Assembly (NCBI RefSeq): GCF_001668615.1
Contig: NZ_LZMC01000072.1
Coordinates: 1 to 56,470 of the forward strand
Direction of reading: 5' to 3'
DNA: 56,470 nucleotides
Source of the DNA: Mycobacterium sp. 1274761.0
GTDB lineage: Bacteria; Actinomycetota; Actinomycetes; Mycobacteriales; Mycobacteriaceae
Part shown: positions 9,008 through 18,967 of the stretch, in pieces
How the letters are laid out: the number at the start of each line of letters is the position of its first letter
Position numbering within the stretch: position 1 is the first letter of the stretch
Position numbers and translations under genes: made by a program
The notes under the pieces: generated by a model
Told to the model about the DNA's origin: nothing
Seen by the model: the letters and a program-made list of their open reading frames with translations, nothing else
The model's database searches: none

Positions 9008-9068
9008 CGCGAAACGGAATTCCAGCCCGCGTTTACTCGCAGAACCGGTGCTGGAATTCCGTTTCGCG
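9008..9068. terminator. Bidirectional hairpin between desA3 and nei2
   Basis: Two perfect 19-base arms, 9008-9026 and 9050-9068, are separated by 23 bases. The hairpin begins a few bases after the desA3 stop and ends a few bases before the nei2 stop on the other strand, the position expected of a shared terminator for convergent genes. Each arm contains GGAATTCC. No clear U tract follows, as is common in mycobacteria. Confidence 0.75.
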
Positions 9069-9071
9069 CAT

Positions 9072-9833
9072 TTAGCGCTGACAATTGGGGCACCAGAACG
9101 TGATCCGGTCGCCGCTGTTGTCGGACGCGATCGTCGTCCCGCAGCGGCGGCACGGCTCGCCGGCCCGCCCGTACACCCAAACCTGTTGTCCCCGCTTGGT
9201 ATCACCGGTCGTCGTCCGGTTGATCCGGTTACGGTTCAACCACAGCATGTCGCGTGCCCGCTGCACCACCCGCAGCGGATCCTTCACCGAACTCACCGGC
9301 GAAGTGGGCAGGTGGCCGAAGACGAAACACAGCTCGTTGCAGTAGACGTTTCCCACCCCCGCCATCACCCTCTGATCGAGCAGCGCCTCGGCCAGCGGCC
9401 GGTCGTGGTCGGCGACCAGGTTGGCCGCCGCGATGTGCGGATCCCATTCCGGGCCAAGCAGATCCGGCCCGAGGTGGGCGACGACGGCTTCGTCATCAGC
9501 GCGGTCGAGGATCTCCAGCACGCCGAGGTCGATCCCGGCTGCCTGCACGTCGCCGGCTTCCAAGATGATGCGGATACGGTGGCCGGCGCGGCTGGGTCGG
9601 CCCGTGGTGGTGACGCGCCAGCTGCCCTCCATTTTCAGATGCGAATGGATGCTCGCCGCACCGACCCGGATGAACAGATGCTTGCCCCGGCTGATGACCT
9701 CGTCGACTCGCTGTCCGGTCAGGTCGACGGTGGCGTAGCGGGGGACGCGAACATCGCATCGCGTCAACGTCTTACCTGCCAGCGCCTCACGGAGAGCGGC
9801 GGCGGTGTGGAAGACGGTGTCGCCTTCGGGCAT
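9072..9833 (-). CDS. nei: Endonuclease VIII-family DNA glycosylase Nei2
   Basis: 253-residue Fpg/Nei base-excision enzyme, matching M. tuberculosis Rv3297. The start MPEGDTVFH supplies the catalytic proline 2 and glutamate 3, which fixes the start at 9833. The helix-two-turn-helix region reads [20 protein letters not shown]. The zinc finger CRRCG...CPNCQR ends the protein. It removes oxidised pyrimidines and cleaves the resulting abasic site. It is next to lhr in M. tuberculosis; here two genes separate them. Confidence 0.92.
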   Translation of the reverse strand: MPEGDTVFHTAAALREALAGKTLTRCDVRVPRYATVDLTGQRVDEVISRGKHLFIRVGAASIHSHLKMEGSWRVTTTGRPSRAGHRIRIILEAGDVQAAGIDLGVLEILDRADDEAVVAHLGPDLLGPEWDPHIAAANLVADHDRPLAEALLDQRVMAGVGNVYCNELCFVFGHLPTSPVSSVKDPLRVVQRARDMLWLNRNRINRTTTGDTKRGQQVWVYGRAGEPCRRCGTTIASDNSGDRITFWCPNCQR

Positions 9834-9835
9834 CG

Positions 9836-10771
9836 CTAATCCGTCATCGTCACAGAGACATCCCACAGCCGTTCGGCGTTGGCGGGGTCCAGCGCGTAGG
9901 GGGCGACGCCGCCGGTGCCGGGCGCACCGCGCCGGTCGACCAGGCGTGCCTCGTTGCAGTCCTCGAAGTACCGGCCACCGGTGCCGTCGAGCAGGGGAGA
10001 GGCGGCCAACAGCACCGAGGTCGCCGCCCCCTGTTCCACAGTTTTGAGTCGGAGTTGTGTAGCCGCTGCTGCCGCGTGGCCCGCATCCACGTGACGGCCG
10101 AGGCGGGTGTCGAAGATCGCGCCCGGCATCAGCGCGTTGGCGGTGATGCCGTCGTCTGCCCAGCGCCGGGTGGCCTCGACGGCGAACAACACGTTGGCCG
10201 TCTTGGATTGTCCGTAGGCGCCGAACCGGTCGTAGTCGCGGAACGCATAGTCGATGTCGTCGAACACCACCGGCGAACGCAGGTGTCCGCCCGAGCTCAC
10301 CGACACGACACGGGCCCCGTCCGCGGCAGCCAGCGCGTCGTGTAGTCCGATCGCCAACGCGAAGTGGCCGAGATGGTTTGTGGCGAAGTGCAACTCGTGT
10401 CCGCTGGCCGCGAGAGTCAACTCAGGGACGGCCATTACACCGGCATTGTTGACCAGGATGTCGAGCGGCCCGGTCCAAGCCCGGACAAACGCGGCGACGC
10501 TCGCGAGGTCGCTGAGGTTGATCTCGCCGACGCTGACGCGGCGGTTGCCGGTGTCGGCGCGGATCTCGTCTGCCACCCGCTGTCCCTCGGCCGTATTGCG
10601 GACGGCCAGCGTTACTGTGGCTCCCGCCGCCGACAGCGCCCGCGCGGTCTCTACGCCGATGCCCGACGAAGCACCGGTGACGATCGCGGTCCTGCCGGTC
10701 AGGTCGACGCCGTCGATGACGTCGGCCGCGGTGGATTCGAACCCGAAGGGCGTGGTGAAAAGCTCAGCCAT
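9836..10771 (-). CDS. Short-chain dehydrogenase (retinol dehydrogenase-like)
   Basis: 311-residue SDR of the WW-domain-oxidoreductase/retinol dehydrogenase-like type. It shows [28 protein letters not shown], and the catalytic YGQSK near residue 190. Its length and the NHLGHF motif fit long classical SDRs. The start is set at [11 protein letters not shown]. It overlaps the upstream monooxygenase gene by 8 bp and ends two bases before the nei2 start, so the three likely share a transcript. The substrate is not evident. Confidence 0.86.
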   Translation of the reverse strand: MAELFTTPFGFESTAADVIDGVDLTGRTAIVTGASSGIGVETARALSAAGATVTLAVRNTAEGQRVADEIRADTGNRRVSVGEINLSDLASVAAFVRAWTGPLDILVNNAGVMAVPELTLAASGHELHFATNHLGHFALAIGLHDALAAADGARVVSVSSGGHLRSPVVFDDIDYAFRDYDRFGAYGQSKTANVLFAVEATRRWADDGITANALMPGAIFDTRLGRHVDAGHAAAAATQLRLKTVEQGAATSVLLAASPLLDGTGGRYFEDCNEARLVDRRGAPGTGGVAPYALDPANAERLWDVSVTMTD

Positions 10772-11720
10772 GTCGGCCGCCTGCGGTGGCGATGGTGCGC
10801 TCGGCGTCGCGGGCGATCCGGCCGACAAGCGTTGCGGCGCTGTCTTTCTCGGTGACGAGGTCGACGGCTTCACCGGCCCAGATCGGCAGGTAGTCGAGGT
10901 CACGGCTGGCGACTCCCTCGCGGTAGGCTGCCTTGGCGGCGTCGTCCATGTCGTCTTCCCGGCCCTGCCATGTGTCGGTGATCGCGTTGCGCAGCGTGCG
11001 CGCCGGATACCGCGCAGGCCATGGCGAGTTGCGCACGACGTCGAGCGCGCGCCCCCGCGTGGTGTCCGCTGCGCCGGCGGCGAGGATCGCCTCGGATTCC
11101 TCCCGGCTGATCAGCGCCTCATGGGTGGCCTCGAAACGGGTGCCGATGACGGCGCCCGCGGCGCCGAGCACCAGTGCGGCAGCCAGGCCGCGCCCATCGG
11201 CGATTCCGCCCGCGGCGAGCACCGGGACGGATCCGGCGATGTCGACAACAGCGGGCACGAAGGGCAGTGTGGCGCGACCGCCGGCGTGGCCGCCCGCCTC
11301 AGCGCCCTGCGCCACCACGACGTCGGCTCCTGCCTCTAGCGCGCACCGGGCTTCGGCCAAGTCGGTGACCTGGACGATGACCGGTATCCCCGCCGCGTGG
11401 ATGGCCTCGGCGAAAGGCGTCGGATCGCCGAACGACAGCATGATCGCCGCGGGCGACTGAGCGATGGCGGTGTCGATCACCGCGGCATCGACGGCCCAGG
11501 ACAGGAAACCGACGCCCCACGGTTTGTCCGTGCCTGCCCGCGCCAGCTCGCACTGCTGCGTCATCCACGTGGGATCCCCGCGCCCGGCGCCTATCACGCC
11601 CAGCCCGCCGCCGTTGGAGACGGCGGCCGCCAGCGCACCGCCGGCGACCTCGCCCATCGGGGCCAGCACGACGGGATGGGCGATGCCGAACATCTCGGTC
11701 AACGCTGTGCGTAACGCCAT
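10764..11720 (-). CDS. Nitronate monooxygenase (2-nitropropane dioxygenase) family
   Basis: 318-residue FMN-dependent TIM-barrel protein. Family signs are HPVVLAPMGEVAGGALAAAVSNGGGLGVIG at the N-terminus, VVAQGAEAGGHAG with the conserved histidine, and PVLAAGGIADGRGLAAALVLGAAGAVIGTRF. Such enzymes oxidise nitronates; in many bacteria the physiological substrate is unknown and some members instead act as enoyl reductases. It lies 20 bp downstream of lhr on the same strand and overlaps the next SDR start. Confidence 0.87.
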   Translation of the reverse strand: MALRTALTEMFGIAHPVVLAPMGEVAGGALAAAVSNGGGLGVIGAGRGDPTWMTQQCELARAGTDKPWGVGFLSWAVDAAVIDTAIAQSPAAIMLSFGDPTPFAEAIHAAGIPVIVQVTDLAEARCALEAGADVVVAQGAEAGGHAGGRATLPFVPAVVDIAGSVPVLAAGGIADGRGLAAALVLGAAGAVIGTRFEATHEALISREESEAILAAGAADTTRGRALDVVRNSPWPARYPARTLRNAITDTWQGREDDMDDAAKAAYREGVASRDLDYLPIWAGEAVDLVTEKDSAATLVGRIARDAERTIATAGGRHG

Positions 11721-11740
11721 GTCCTGCACTCTAGGAGTCG

Positions 11741-14700
11741 TCAGCGCAGCCGCAGACCCCGCGGGGTGCGGGCGAAGCCGGCGTTCGTCAGCGCGGCCAC
11801 CACGCCCGAATGTGCGGTATCCGGGGCGAGCACCGGTTCGCCGTTGACCTTCTCCACGAGCAGGGACTGCACGCGGCCCGTGCCGACAAGGTCGGCAAGT
11901 GCCCCCGCCGCGGCGTGGTGGGTGTCGGTGTCGTCGGTGAAGGTCAGTAAGGTGCGGCCGCCGCGTTCGAGAAACCAAGCGAGTTCGCCATCGACCAGCG
12001 CCACCAAAGCTCCCGCCTTGCGGCCCGGCCGGTGGGTACCGTCGGGCCACGCTAGGGCCGCGCCGTAGGGGTTGGCGGGGTCGGCGGCCGCCAGTACGAC
12101 GGTCTGGTACTCCTTACGCTCCGGCTCGACGTTGTCGAGGTACGACCGCAGCCGGTCGACGGTCGACGCGACGGCGAACTGAGCCCCGCCCAGCGACTCG
12201 ACGAAGTAGCCGCGCTGACAGCGGCCCGCATCCTCGAATGCCGTCAGCACCTTGTAGAGCATGGCGAACCCGCCGGGGACGCCCTCGGCGGCGACCGCTC
12301 CCTTGGTCAGCACGCCGTACCGGTGCAGCAGCTGCTCGGCCTGAAAGTGCGCGCGCACAGTGGAATCCGGCTCTGCGACCGGAAGGGCCGACCATCGTCC
12401 CGCAACGGTGGGATCGGCGGCGCGCGTCTGGGCGTGGGCCACGCTGTAGCGGCTCAGCCGCGGTGGTCGCGAGCGTTGGCGGTGTGCTGGCTTACCCGAT
12501 CGTCGTCCGACGCCGCCGAGCACGGCCCGCACCGGTGCGAACGTATCGCCGGTGACCCGGCCGGCCCAGATCAATTCCCACAGCGCCTGTTTGAACTGTT
12601 CGGGCTCGCCGCCGGCGAGCTGGCGGAAGAAGTACGCACCGCCGCCACCGAGGACCTCCAAGATGGCGCGGTGGGTATCGGTGAACTCGATCTCGGTCGG
12701 CTCTGCGAGCGTCAGCGGCGCGGAATCGGCGGAGTGGAAGGCGATCCAGCCGTCGCCACTGCCGATGGCGCCGGCGCCCGACCAGGTCACCTCACCGGAG
12801 GCGAGCAGTTCGTCGAGCATCGCCGGCTGGTAGTCGCGGACACGGGAGGAGAGCACCAGCGGCTCGATCGCCGACGCCGGTATCGGCACACCCGCCAGTT
12901 GGTCGATCACCGATGCGAGCCCGTCGATGCCCGCGGCGCGTTCCACCCCGACCTGCTGCCATGCCGGCAGAAACCGAGCATAGGCTGCGGTGCTAACCGG
13001 CTCCACCTGCGCGCGCAGCGCCGCGAGCGACCGCCGTCGCAGAATCTTCAGCACGCCCGCGTCACACCACTGGTCGCCACTGTCGGCCTGATCGGTGAAC
13101 TCGCCGCGCACCAACTTACCGTCAATGGCCATGCGGCCCAACACATCTGCGGCGACTCGCAGACCCAGCCCAAAGCGCGCTGCCGCGTCGTGAGTGGTGA
13201 ACGGGGCCCGGGTGCGCGCGTAGCGGCCCAGCAGTTCGCCGAGCGGGTCGGCGACGCTCTCGGTGAAGATCGCCGGCACGCCGACCGGCACCGCGACGCC
13301 GACACCGTCTCGCAGCAGTCCGATGTCCTCGATCGCGACCCACCATGTCTGTCCGGCAAACGACACTGTGAGCGCGCGCTTGGCGTGGCGCAGTCCCTCC
13401 AGCCAGCCGCCGACATCATCGGCGGTGCACCGCTCGGCGATCTCGCTCTCGGTCAGCGGACCCAACAGCCGCAGCAGGTCGGCCACGCCTTCGGCGTCGC
13501 GCGCGGCGCGGTCCTCGCTGAGATGTTGTAGCTGTGCGGCGGTGCTCGCGATCACCTGAGGGTCGAGCAGCTCGCGCAGCTCGACGCGGCCCAGAAGCTC
13601 GGCCAGCAGCATGCTGTCCAGTGACAGCGCCGCGGCCCGTCGCTCGGCCAGCGGGCTGTCCCCTTCGTACATGAACGCGCCGACGTATCCGAACAGCAGA
13701 GAGGCCGCGAACGGTGACGGGGTCTGCGTCTCGACCTCGACCACCCGCAGCCGGCGCTGCGCGATCCGGTGCATGAGCTCAGTCAGCGTCGGCACGTCGT
13801 AGACGTCCTGCAGGCATTCCCTGACCGTTTCCAAAACGATCGGGAAGTCGGGATACTTGCGTGCCACGTCGAGCAGCTGCGCCGCCCGCTGCCGCTGGTG
13901 CCACAGCGGTGACCGTTTGCCGGGGTGGCGCCGGGGCAGGAGCAGTGCGCGCGCCGAGCACTCACGGAACCGGGACGCGAACAACGCTGAACCGCCCACC
14001 TCCGCGGTGACGATCGGCTCGACCTCCTCCGCGTCGAACACGAACAGGTCGGCGCCGGGCGGGGCGTCCTCGGTATCGGGCAGCCGCACGATGATGCCGT
14101 CGTCGGAGGCGGTCGGCTTCTCGTCGATGCCGTAGCGCTCACGCAGCCGTTGTGACACCGCCAGCGCCAGCGGGCCGTGCACCCGAAGACCGTAGGGGGA
14201 GTGCAGGATCAACCGCCAGTCGCCCAGCTCATCGGGGAACCGCTCGACCACGAAGGTGGAGTCGGTGGGCACCGTTCCCGTGGCTTGGCGCTGATCGTTC
14301 AGCAGCTGCCACAGATTGTTGGTGGCGTAGTCATCGAACCCCATTGCAGCGCAGCGCGATTCGAAGTCATCGCGGCCCAGGCCGGCGAGCTCACCGGTGA
14401 ACGCACCGATCGCCGCACCCAGTTCGGCCGGCCTGCCCACGCCGTCGCCGCGCCAGAACGGCAGTCGCGCGGGTTCGCCCGGTGCCGGGATCACTAGCAC
14501 CCGGTCGTGGGTGATCTCGGTAATCCGCCAGCTGGTGGCGCCCAGTGAGATGACGTCACCCGGGCGCGATTCGTAGACCATCTCCTCGTCGAGTTCACCT
14601 ACCCGCGAGGGCTTTTCGGAGTCTGCGCTCGACGCCAGGTAGACGGTGAACATGCCGCGGTCGGGGATGGCGCCGCCGGAGGTGACGGCTAGCCGCTGGG

Positions 14701-16258
14701 CGCCGGGCCTCGCGGTGAGCGTGCCCGCGTCGCGGTCGTACACCAGACGCGGCCGCAACTCGGCGAACTCCGTGGACGGGTACTTGCCGGACAACAGGTC
14801 CAGCGTCGCCTCGAACGCGCTGCGCGGCAGCGTCGCGAACGGCGCGCTCCGCCGCACAGCCTCGAACCACAGGTCGGCGTCCAACGGCTCCAGCGCGCAG
14901 GCTGCCACCGTGTGCTGGGCGAGCACGTCGAGCGGGTTGGCCGGCACCCGCATGGTCTCGATGTCGCCGGAGAGCATGCGTCGCACCGTCACCGCGCAGC
15001 CGATGAGGTCGGTGCGGTGCTTCGGGAACAGCACGCCTTGGGAGATCTCGCCGACCTGATGGCCCGCCCGGCCGATGCGCTGCAGCCCGCTGGCCACCGA
15101 GGGGGGCGTCTCGACCTGGATCACCAGGTCGACGGCCCCCATGTCGATACCCAGCTCGAGGCTGGACGTGGCGACGACGGCCTTCAGCCGCCCGCTCTTG
15201 AGGTCGTCTTCGACCTGTGCGCGCTGCTCCTTGCTGACTGAGCCGTGATGGGCGCGGGCCAGCAACGTCGCGGCGCCGGATGCCAGTCCGCTGCCCATGA
15301 GATGGGCGGGCGCGCCGCCGGCCACCTGAGGGTTGGGCGGGGTTTCGAGGTCGACGCCCAGACGCTCGGCGTGAATCTCGTTGAGCCGCGACGTGAGTCG
15401 CTCGGCCAGACGCCGGGAGTTGGCGAACACGATCGAGCTGTGGTGTGCCTCGATCAGGTCGACGATGCGCTCCTCGACGTCCGGCCAGATCGAGTTGTTC
15501 GCCAGGTTCGCCATATCGGGAACCGGCACCTGCACCGACAACTCGAAGGTCTTGGCCGCCGCCGGGGCGACGATTTTGGTCGGGGTCTGGCCCGACAGGA
15601 AGCGTGCCACCTCCTCGGGCGGGCGCACGGTCGCCGACAGCCCGATGCGCTGGGCGGGCTTGTCCAGCAGCTGGTCGAGCCGCTCCAGCGACAGCGCCAG
15701 GTGAGCACCGCGTTTGGTTGCCGCGACGGCATGCACCTCGTCGACGATGACGGTCTGCACCGCGGCCAAGCTCTCGCGCGCCGCCGAGGTCAGCATCAAG
15801 AACAGCGACTCCGGTGTGGTGATCAGGATGTCGGGTGGCTTGGCGATGAGCTCGCGCCGCCGCGCCGGCGGCGTATCGCCGGAGCGGACGCCGACGCTGA
15901 TTTCCGGCGCGGCCTGGCCCTGCCGTTCGGCGATGCGGCCGATGCCGGTCAGCGGCGTGCGCAGGTTGCGCTCGACATCGACGGCCAGCGCCTTCAGCGG
16001 CGATACGTAGAGCACCCGCGTACCGGCAGGCTTCTTTTGCGGGTTGGACGCCAGCCGGTCGATCGCCCAGAGGAACGCGGCCAGCGTCTTACCGGACCCG
16101 GTCGGCGCGATGACGAGGGTGTTGTCCCCGGCGGCGATGGCCGACCAGGCTTCGGCCTGGGCGTTGGTGGGCGCAGCGAAGGTGCCGGAGAACCACTCCC
16201 TGGTCAAGGGGCTGAACCGGGCGAGCGGGTTCTGGGCGGACGGGCTTGCTGCGCTCAC
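11741..16258 (-). CDS. lhr: Lhr DNA helicase
   Basis: 1505-residue superfamily 2 helicase matching mycobacterial Lhr (Rv3296, about 1513 residues). Walker A APTGSGKT is at residues 51-58, the DEVH box at about 174-177, LSAT follows, and motif VI is QRIGRAGHQ. The long C-terminal region beyond the Lhr core is complete. Mycobacterial Lhr is a 3'-to-5' single-strand translocase that unwinds RNA:DNA hybrids and is linked to the DNA damage response. It is divergent from the FAD oxidoreductase gene at 16327. Confidence 0.95.
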   Translation of the reverse strand: MSAASPSAQNPLARFSPLTREWFSGTFAAPTNAQAEAWSAIAAGDNTLVIAPTGSGKTLAAFLWAIDRLASNPQKKPAGTRVLYVSPLKALAVDVERNLRTPLTGIGRIAERQGQAAPEISVGVRSGDTPPARRRELIAKPPDILITTPESLFLMLTSAARESLAAVQTVIVDEVHAVAATKRGAHLALSLERLDQLLDKPAQRIGLSATVRPPEEVARFLSGQTPTKIVAPAAAKTFELSVQVPVPDMANLANNSIWPDVEERIVDLIEAHHSSIVFANSRRLAERLTSRLNEIHAERLGVDLETPPNPQVAGGAPAHLMGSGLASGAATLLARAHHGSVSKEQRAQVEDDLKSGRLKAVVATSSLELGIDMGAVDLVIQVETPPSVASGLQRIGRAGHQVGEISQGVLFPKHRTDLIGCAVTVRRMLSGDIETMRVPANPLDVLAQHTVAACALEPLDADLWFEAVRRSAPFATLPRSAFEATLDLLSGKYPSTEFAELRPRLVYDRDAGTLTARPGAQRLAVTSGGAIPDRGMFTVYLASSADSEKPSRVGELDEEMVYESRPGDVISLGATSWRITEITHDRVLVIPAPGEPARLPFWRGDGVGRPAELGAAIGAFTGELAGLGRDDFESRCAAMGFDDYATNNLWQLLNDQRQATGTVPTDSTFVVERFPDELGDWRLILHSPYGLRVHGPLALAVSQRLRERYGIDEKPTASDDGIIVRLPDTEDAPPGADLFVFDAEEVEPIVTAEVGGSALFASRFRECSARALLLPRRHPGKRSPLWHQRQRAAQLLDVARKYPDFPIVLETVRECLQDVYDVPTLTELMHRIAQRRLRVVEVETQTPSPFAASLLFGYVGAFMYEGDSPLAERRAAALSLDSMLLAELLGRVELRELLDPQVIASTAAQLQHLSEDRAARDAEGVADLLRLLGPLTESEIAERCTADDVGGWLEGLRHAKRALTVSFAGQTWWVAIEDIGLLRDGVGVAVPVGVPAIFTESVADPLGELLGRYARTRAPFTTHDAAARFGLGLRVAADVLGRMAIDGKLVRGEFTDQADSGDQWCDAGVLKILRRRSLAALRAQVEPVSTAAYARFLPAWQQVGVERAAGIDGLASVIDQLAGVPIPASAIEPLVLSSRVRDYQPAMLDELLASGEVTWSGAGAIGSGDGWIAFHSADSAPLTLAEPTEIEFTDTHRAILEVLGGGGAYFFRQLAGGEPEQFKQALWELIWAGRVTGDTFAPVRAVLGGVGRRSGKPAHRQRSRPPRLSRYSVAHAQTRAADPTVAGRWSALPVAEPDSTVRAHFQAEQLLHRYGVLTKGAVAAEGVPGGFAMLYKVLTAFEDAGRCQRGYFVESLGGAQFAVASTVDRLRSYLDNVEPERKEYQTVVLAAADPANPYGAALAWPDGTHRPGRKAGALVALVDGELAWFLERGGRTLLTFTDDTDTHHAAAGALADLVGTGRVQSLLVEKVNGEPVLAPDTAHSGVVAALTNAGFARTPRGLRLR

Positions 16259-16326
16259 ATAGCCATCGTGCCAACGGGCACCGACAAACGTCAGCGGTCG
16301 GCGGCTGCAGAGCGTGAAAATGAGCC

Positions 16327-17658
16327 ATGGTCGGGGCCCACGCCGTCGTTCTCGGCGCCAGCATGGCCGGCCTCCTGGCCGCCAGGGTGCTCGCCGACTT
16401 CTACCGATCGGTGACCGTCGTCGAGCGCGACGAGCTGCCCGACGCCGCGGTCAACCGTCGCGGGGTGCCGCAGGGCCGTCATGCCCACGGTCTGCTGGGC
16501 CGTGGCTCGTTGATACTCGGCGAGCTGTTTCCTGGCTTCGGTGACGAGATGATTGCCGCGGGCGTTCCCGCATTCGACTACCGCGACCTGTCGCGGGCGT
16601 CGTTTTACCTCGCCGGGCACCGCGCGCCGGCCGAGGGCGCGTTCACCACCGTCCCGCCGCTGTATTTTCCGAGCCGGCCGTTGTTGGAGAACCTCGTGCG
16701 CCGACGGGTGCGCGCGATGGCCAACGTTCGCTTCCTCACCCGTTACGACGCCATTGGCCTGACATCGACGTCGTCGCGGGACCGGATCACCGGTGCGCGT
16801 GTCGTGTTCCACGACGGTGCGGGTGAGCGGGCGCTGGAGGCCGACCTGGTGGTGGACGCCACCGGCCGCGCGGCCCGCACACCGGCGACGCTGGAAGCTT
16901 TGGGCTATGGGCGCCCGGTCGAGGACACCGTGACGGTGCAGGTCGTGTATTCCAGCCAGCTGCTGAGAATGCCGCCGGGCACGCTGCGGGAGATGGTGGT
17001 GGCGAGCACTCCGGTGCCCGGAAGGCCCACGGGGATGGCGCTTTTCGGTTACGAGAACGACACGTGGATGTTCACCGTGTTCGGGATGGCCGGTGTCGAA
17101 CCGCCGAACGAGCCGAACGAGCGCTTGGCATTCGTCGAGGAACTGATGCCGCCGCACGTGTCCGCGGCGCTACGGAAAGCCCAGCCGCTCAGCGAGATCT
17201 GCCGCTACCGGTACCCCCAGAACCGGTGGAGGCGCTACGACAAGATGAGACGGCTCCCCGAAAGACTGGTCGTCATCGGAGACGCGGTGGCCAACTTCAA
17301 CCCGATCTACGGCCAGGGGATGACGGTCGCCGCCTTACAGGCACTCGCGCTGCAGCGCAGCCTGTCTGACGGTGCGGATGGTCTGCCGCGGCGTTACTTT
17401 CGCGCCGCAGCGCAACCGATCGGGGTGGCGTGGCGATTCGCCACCGGCGCCGACCTCAGCCAGCCAGAGATCGAGGGTCGCCGATCAATCACCACCCGCA
17501 TCGCCAACCGCTACGTCGAACGGCTGTTGACGGTGTGCGAGACCGACATCGGATGCGCCGAACAACTCATCAGGGTGACCGGGTTCATCGATCCGCCGAC
17601 GCGGCTGGTGCATCCGTCGATCATGTACCGCGTCGCTCGTGTGCGACCGCGTCGCTGA
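16327..17658 (+). CDS. FAD-dependent oxidoreductase/monooxygenase
   Basis: 443-residue flavoprotein. The N-terminal FAD motif is VVLGASMAGLLAARVL, with an acidic end of the second strand (VVERDEL). VVDATGRAARTP lies in the middle, and GDAVANFNPIYGQGMTVAALQA near residue 320 is the second FAD-contact motif of the PHBH/geranylgeranyl-reductase superfamily. No membrane anchor is evident and the substrate is unknown. Its last 38 bp overlap the convergent TetR gene, which may be its regulator. Confidence 0.82.
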   Translation: MVGAHAVVLGASMAGLLAARVLADFYRSVTVVERDELPDAAVNRRGVPQGRHAHGLLGRGSLILGELFPGFGDEMIAAGVPAFDYRDLSRASFYLAGHRAPAEGAFTTVPPLYFPSRPLLENLVRRRVRAMANVRFLTRYDAIGLTSTSSRDRITGARVVFHDGAGERALEADLVVDATGRAARTPATLEALGYGRPVEDTVTVQVVYSSQLLRMPPGTLREMVVASTPVPGRPTGMALFGYENDTWMFTVFGMAGVEPPNEPNERLAFVEELMPPHVSAALRKAQPLSEICRYRYPQNRWRRYDKMRRLPERLVVIGDAVANFNPIYGQGMTVAALQALALQRSLSDGADGLPRRYFRAAAQPIGVAWRFATGADLSQPEIEGRRSITTRIANRYVERLLTVCETDIGCAEQLIRVTGFIDPPTRLVHPSIMYRVARVRPRR

Positions 17659-18286
17659 GCATCGCGGGGATGCCGGGTAGCCGGCCGACCATATCCAGCA
17701 GCGCATGCGCGCACGTGTCGGCGATGCGACCGGCATCCAGGGATGGGTCCTTGATGCGCTGCCGGCACATCTCCATCGTCATGGCCAGCCAGCCGAACAT
17801 CGTGATGCGGATGTCGCGATCGACTTCAGAGTCCAGGTCACCGTCCAGCCTCTTACACAGCCGGTCCATCAAGCGGTTGACCTGACGCTCATTGTCATCA
17901 TCCTCGATGCCGCGCAGAACCGGATCGGAGGTGCCCTGCCCGACATAGGCGGCCCAGGCGCCGTGCGGATGCTTCTCGTCGTAGTGAAGGTAGGCCAGCA
18001 CGCCGGCGCGCAACTGCTCGAACAGCGTCTGGCCCGGTATTGCAGGCGTGTTGGTCGCCTCGAACAGGCGGTCACCCTCGGCCTTCACCACAGCGGCGAA
18101 GAATGCACGCTTGTCGGGGAAGTAGTGGTACATCAGCGCGCGCGACACACCCGCACGTTCGGCTATCTCGTCGATCCGAACTTCGTCATAGGGGCGTTCA
18201 CCGAACACTTTGGTACCCAGCGCCAGCAGTTCGCTCCGCCGATCCTCGGGGGACAACCGACGCCTGGTCTCTGACACGCTCACCAT
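17621..18286 (-). CDS. TetR-family regulator (Rv3295-like)
   Basis: 221-residue TetR repressor. The helix-turn-helix DEIAERAGVSRALMYHYFPDKRAFFAAVV is near residues 40-70 and is followed by a ligand-binding domain (LFEQLRAGVLAYLHY). Its position next to lhr matches Rv3295. It is the last gene before the insertion that separates this conserved block from rsbW-sigF. It overlaps the 3' end of the FAD oxidoreductase gene. Confidence 0.86.
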   Translation of the reverse strand: MVSVSETRRRLSPEDRRSELLALGTKVFGERPYDEVRIDEIAERAGVSRALMYHYFPDKRAFFAAVVKAEGDRLFEATNTPAIPGQTLFEQLRAGVLAYLHYDEKHPHGAWAAYVGQGTSDPVLRGIEDDDNERQVNRLMDRLCKRLDGDLDSEVDRDIRITMFGWLAMTMEMCRQRIKDPSLDAGRIADTCAHALLDMVGRLPGIPAMLSDAVAHERRGT

Positions 18287-18360
18287 CTTAATTTGCGTGT
18301 GTGCAACAACCGCGCGGGCTTTTCATCCGCGACCGGTGATGGCCGCAAAGGCACTTGTTT

Positions 18361-18930
18361 TCACGTGGGGTGGGAAGGCAATTTTGTGCTCCGTCGAATG
18401 ATCGATCGTAGCCGCGACAGCTGCGAGCCGTCGATCAGAATGCAGCCGTGCCGCTCGGCGAGTTTCACTGCGGCCGGGGTGAATTCATGGTTAGTAACGA
18501 CCATGGTCTTCGTGCACCCGTGCATGGGCGCACCCGCAACCACCTCCTGTATGGCACCGGCGCCGACGGGTCGCGACTGCCTCTTGCATTGCACCGCAAC
18601 GCGTTCAGGCCGATGCCCCACGATCAGGTCGACGCCCCAGTCGCCGGTCACCGAGGTCATGATCACCGGCACGCCGCACGACCGCGCTATCCGCGCGACA
18701 TGATCTTCGAACTCAAGGCCACTCATGGCCGACGAGGCCGGCGACTCGCGGAGGCTCGGGGTGAATGCGCCTTTCACAGTGGCCACAAGAAATCGTGGGG
18801 CCGCCGCGAGAATTACGGGCGCAACGGCGCCGATGGCAACGCTTGATGCCAGGCTCGCGCTGAGCAGATGGGCGGCCACACCGGATGCGATGGCCAGGAC
18901 CAGATAGATCCCGACCCTCTTGCCGCCCAC
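18361..18930 (-). CDS. Membrane-anchored Mrr-like restriction endonuclease-fold protein
   Basis: 189 residues from GTG 18930. Two hydrophobic segments (IYLVLAIASGVAAHLL and VAIGAVAPVILAAAP) come first. A PD-(D/E)xK nuclease domain follows: GLEFEDHVARIA, then GDWGVDLIV and VAVQCKRQ, which carry the catalytic Asp and Gln-x-Lys. The end, HGCILIDGSQL, is typical of Mrr-cat proteins. The frame is open to 19104, but the extra N-terminus is proline/arginine-rich and antisense-like over the upstream gene. Mrr proteins cut modified or foreign DNA; the role of membrane-tethered versions is unclear. The start is uncertain. Confidence 0.72.
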   Translation of the reverse strand: MGGKRVGIYLVLAIASGVAAHLLSASLASSVAIGAVAPVILAAAPRFLVATVKGAFTPSLRESPASSAMSGLEFEDHVARIARSCGVPVIMTSVTGDWGVDLIVGHRPERVAVQCKRQSRPVGAGAIQEVVAGAPMHGCTKTMVVTNHEFTPAAVKLAERHGCILIDGSQLSRLRSIIRRSTKLPSHPT

Positions 18931-18967
18931 GAGCGAATGGTAGGTCGACCGTCCGACAAGTCGAGGG

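Noticed and set aside
12323..13531. 402-residue plus-strand frame
   Set aside because: Lies within lhr on the opposite strand with no recognisable domain.
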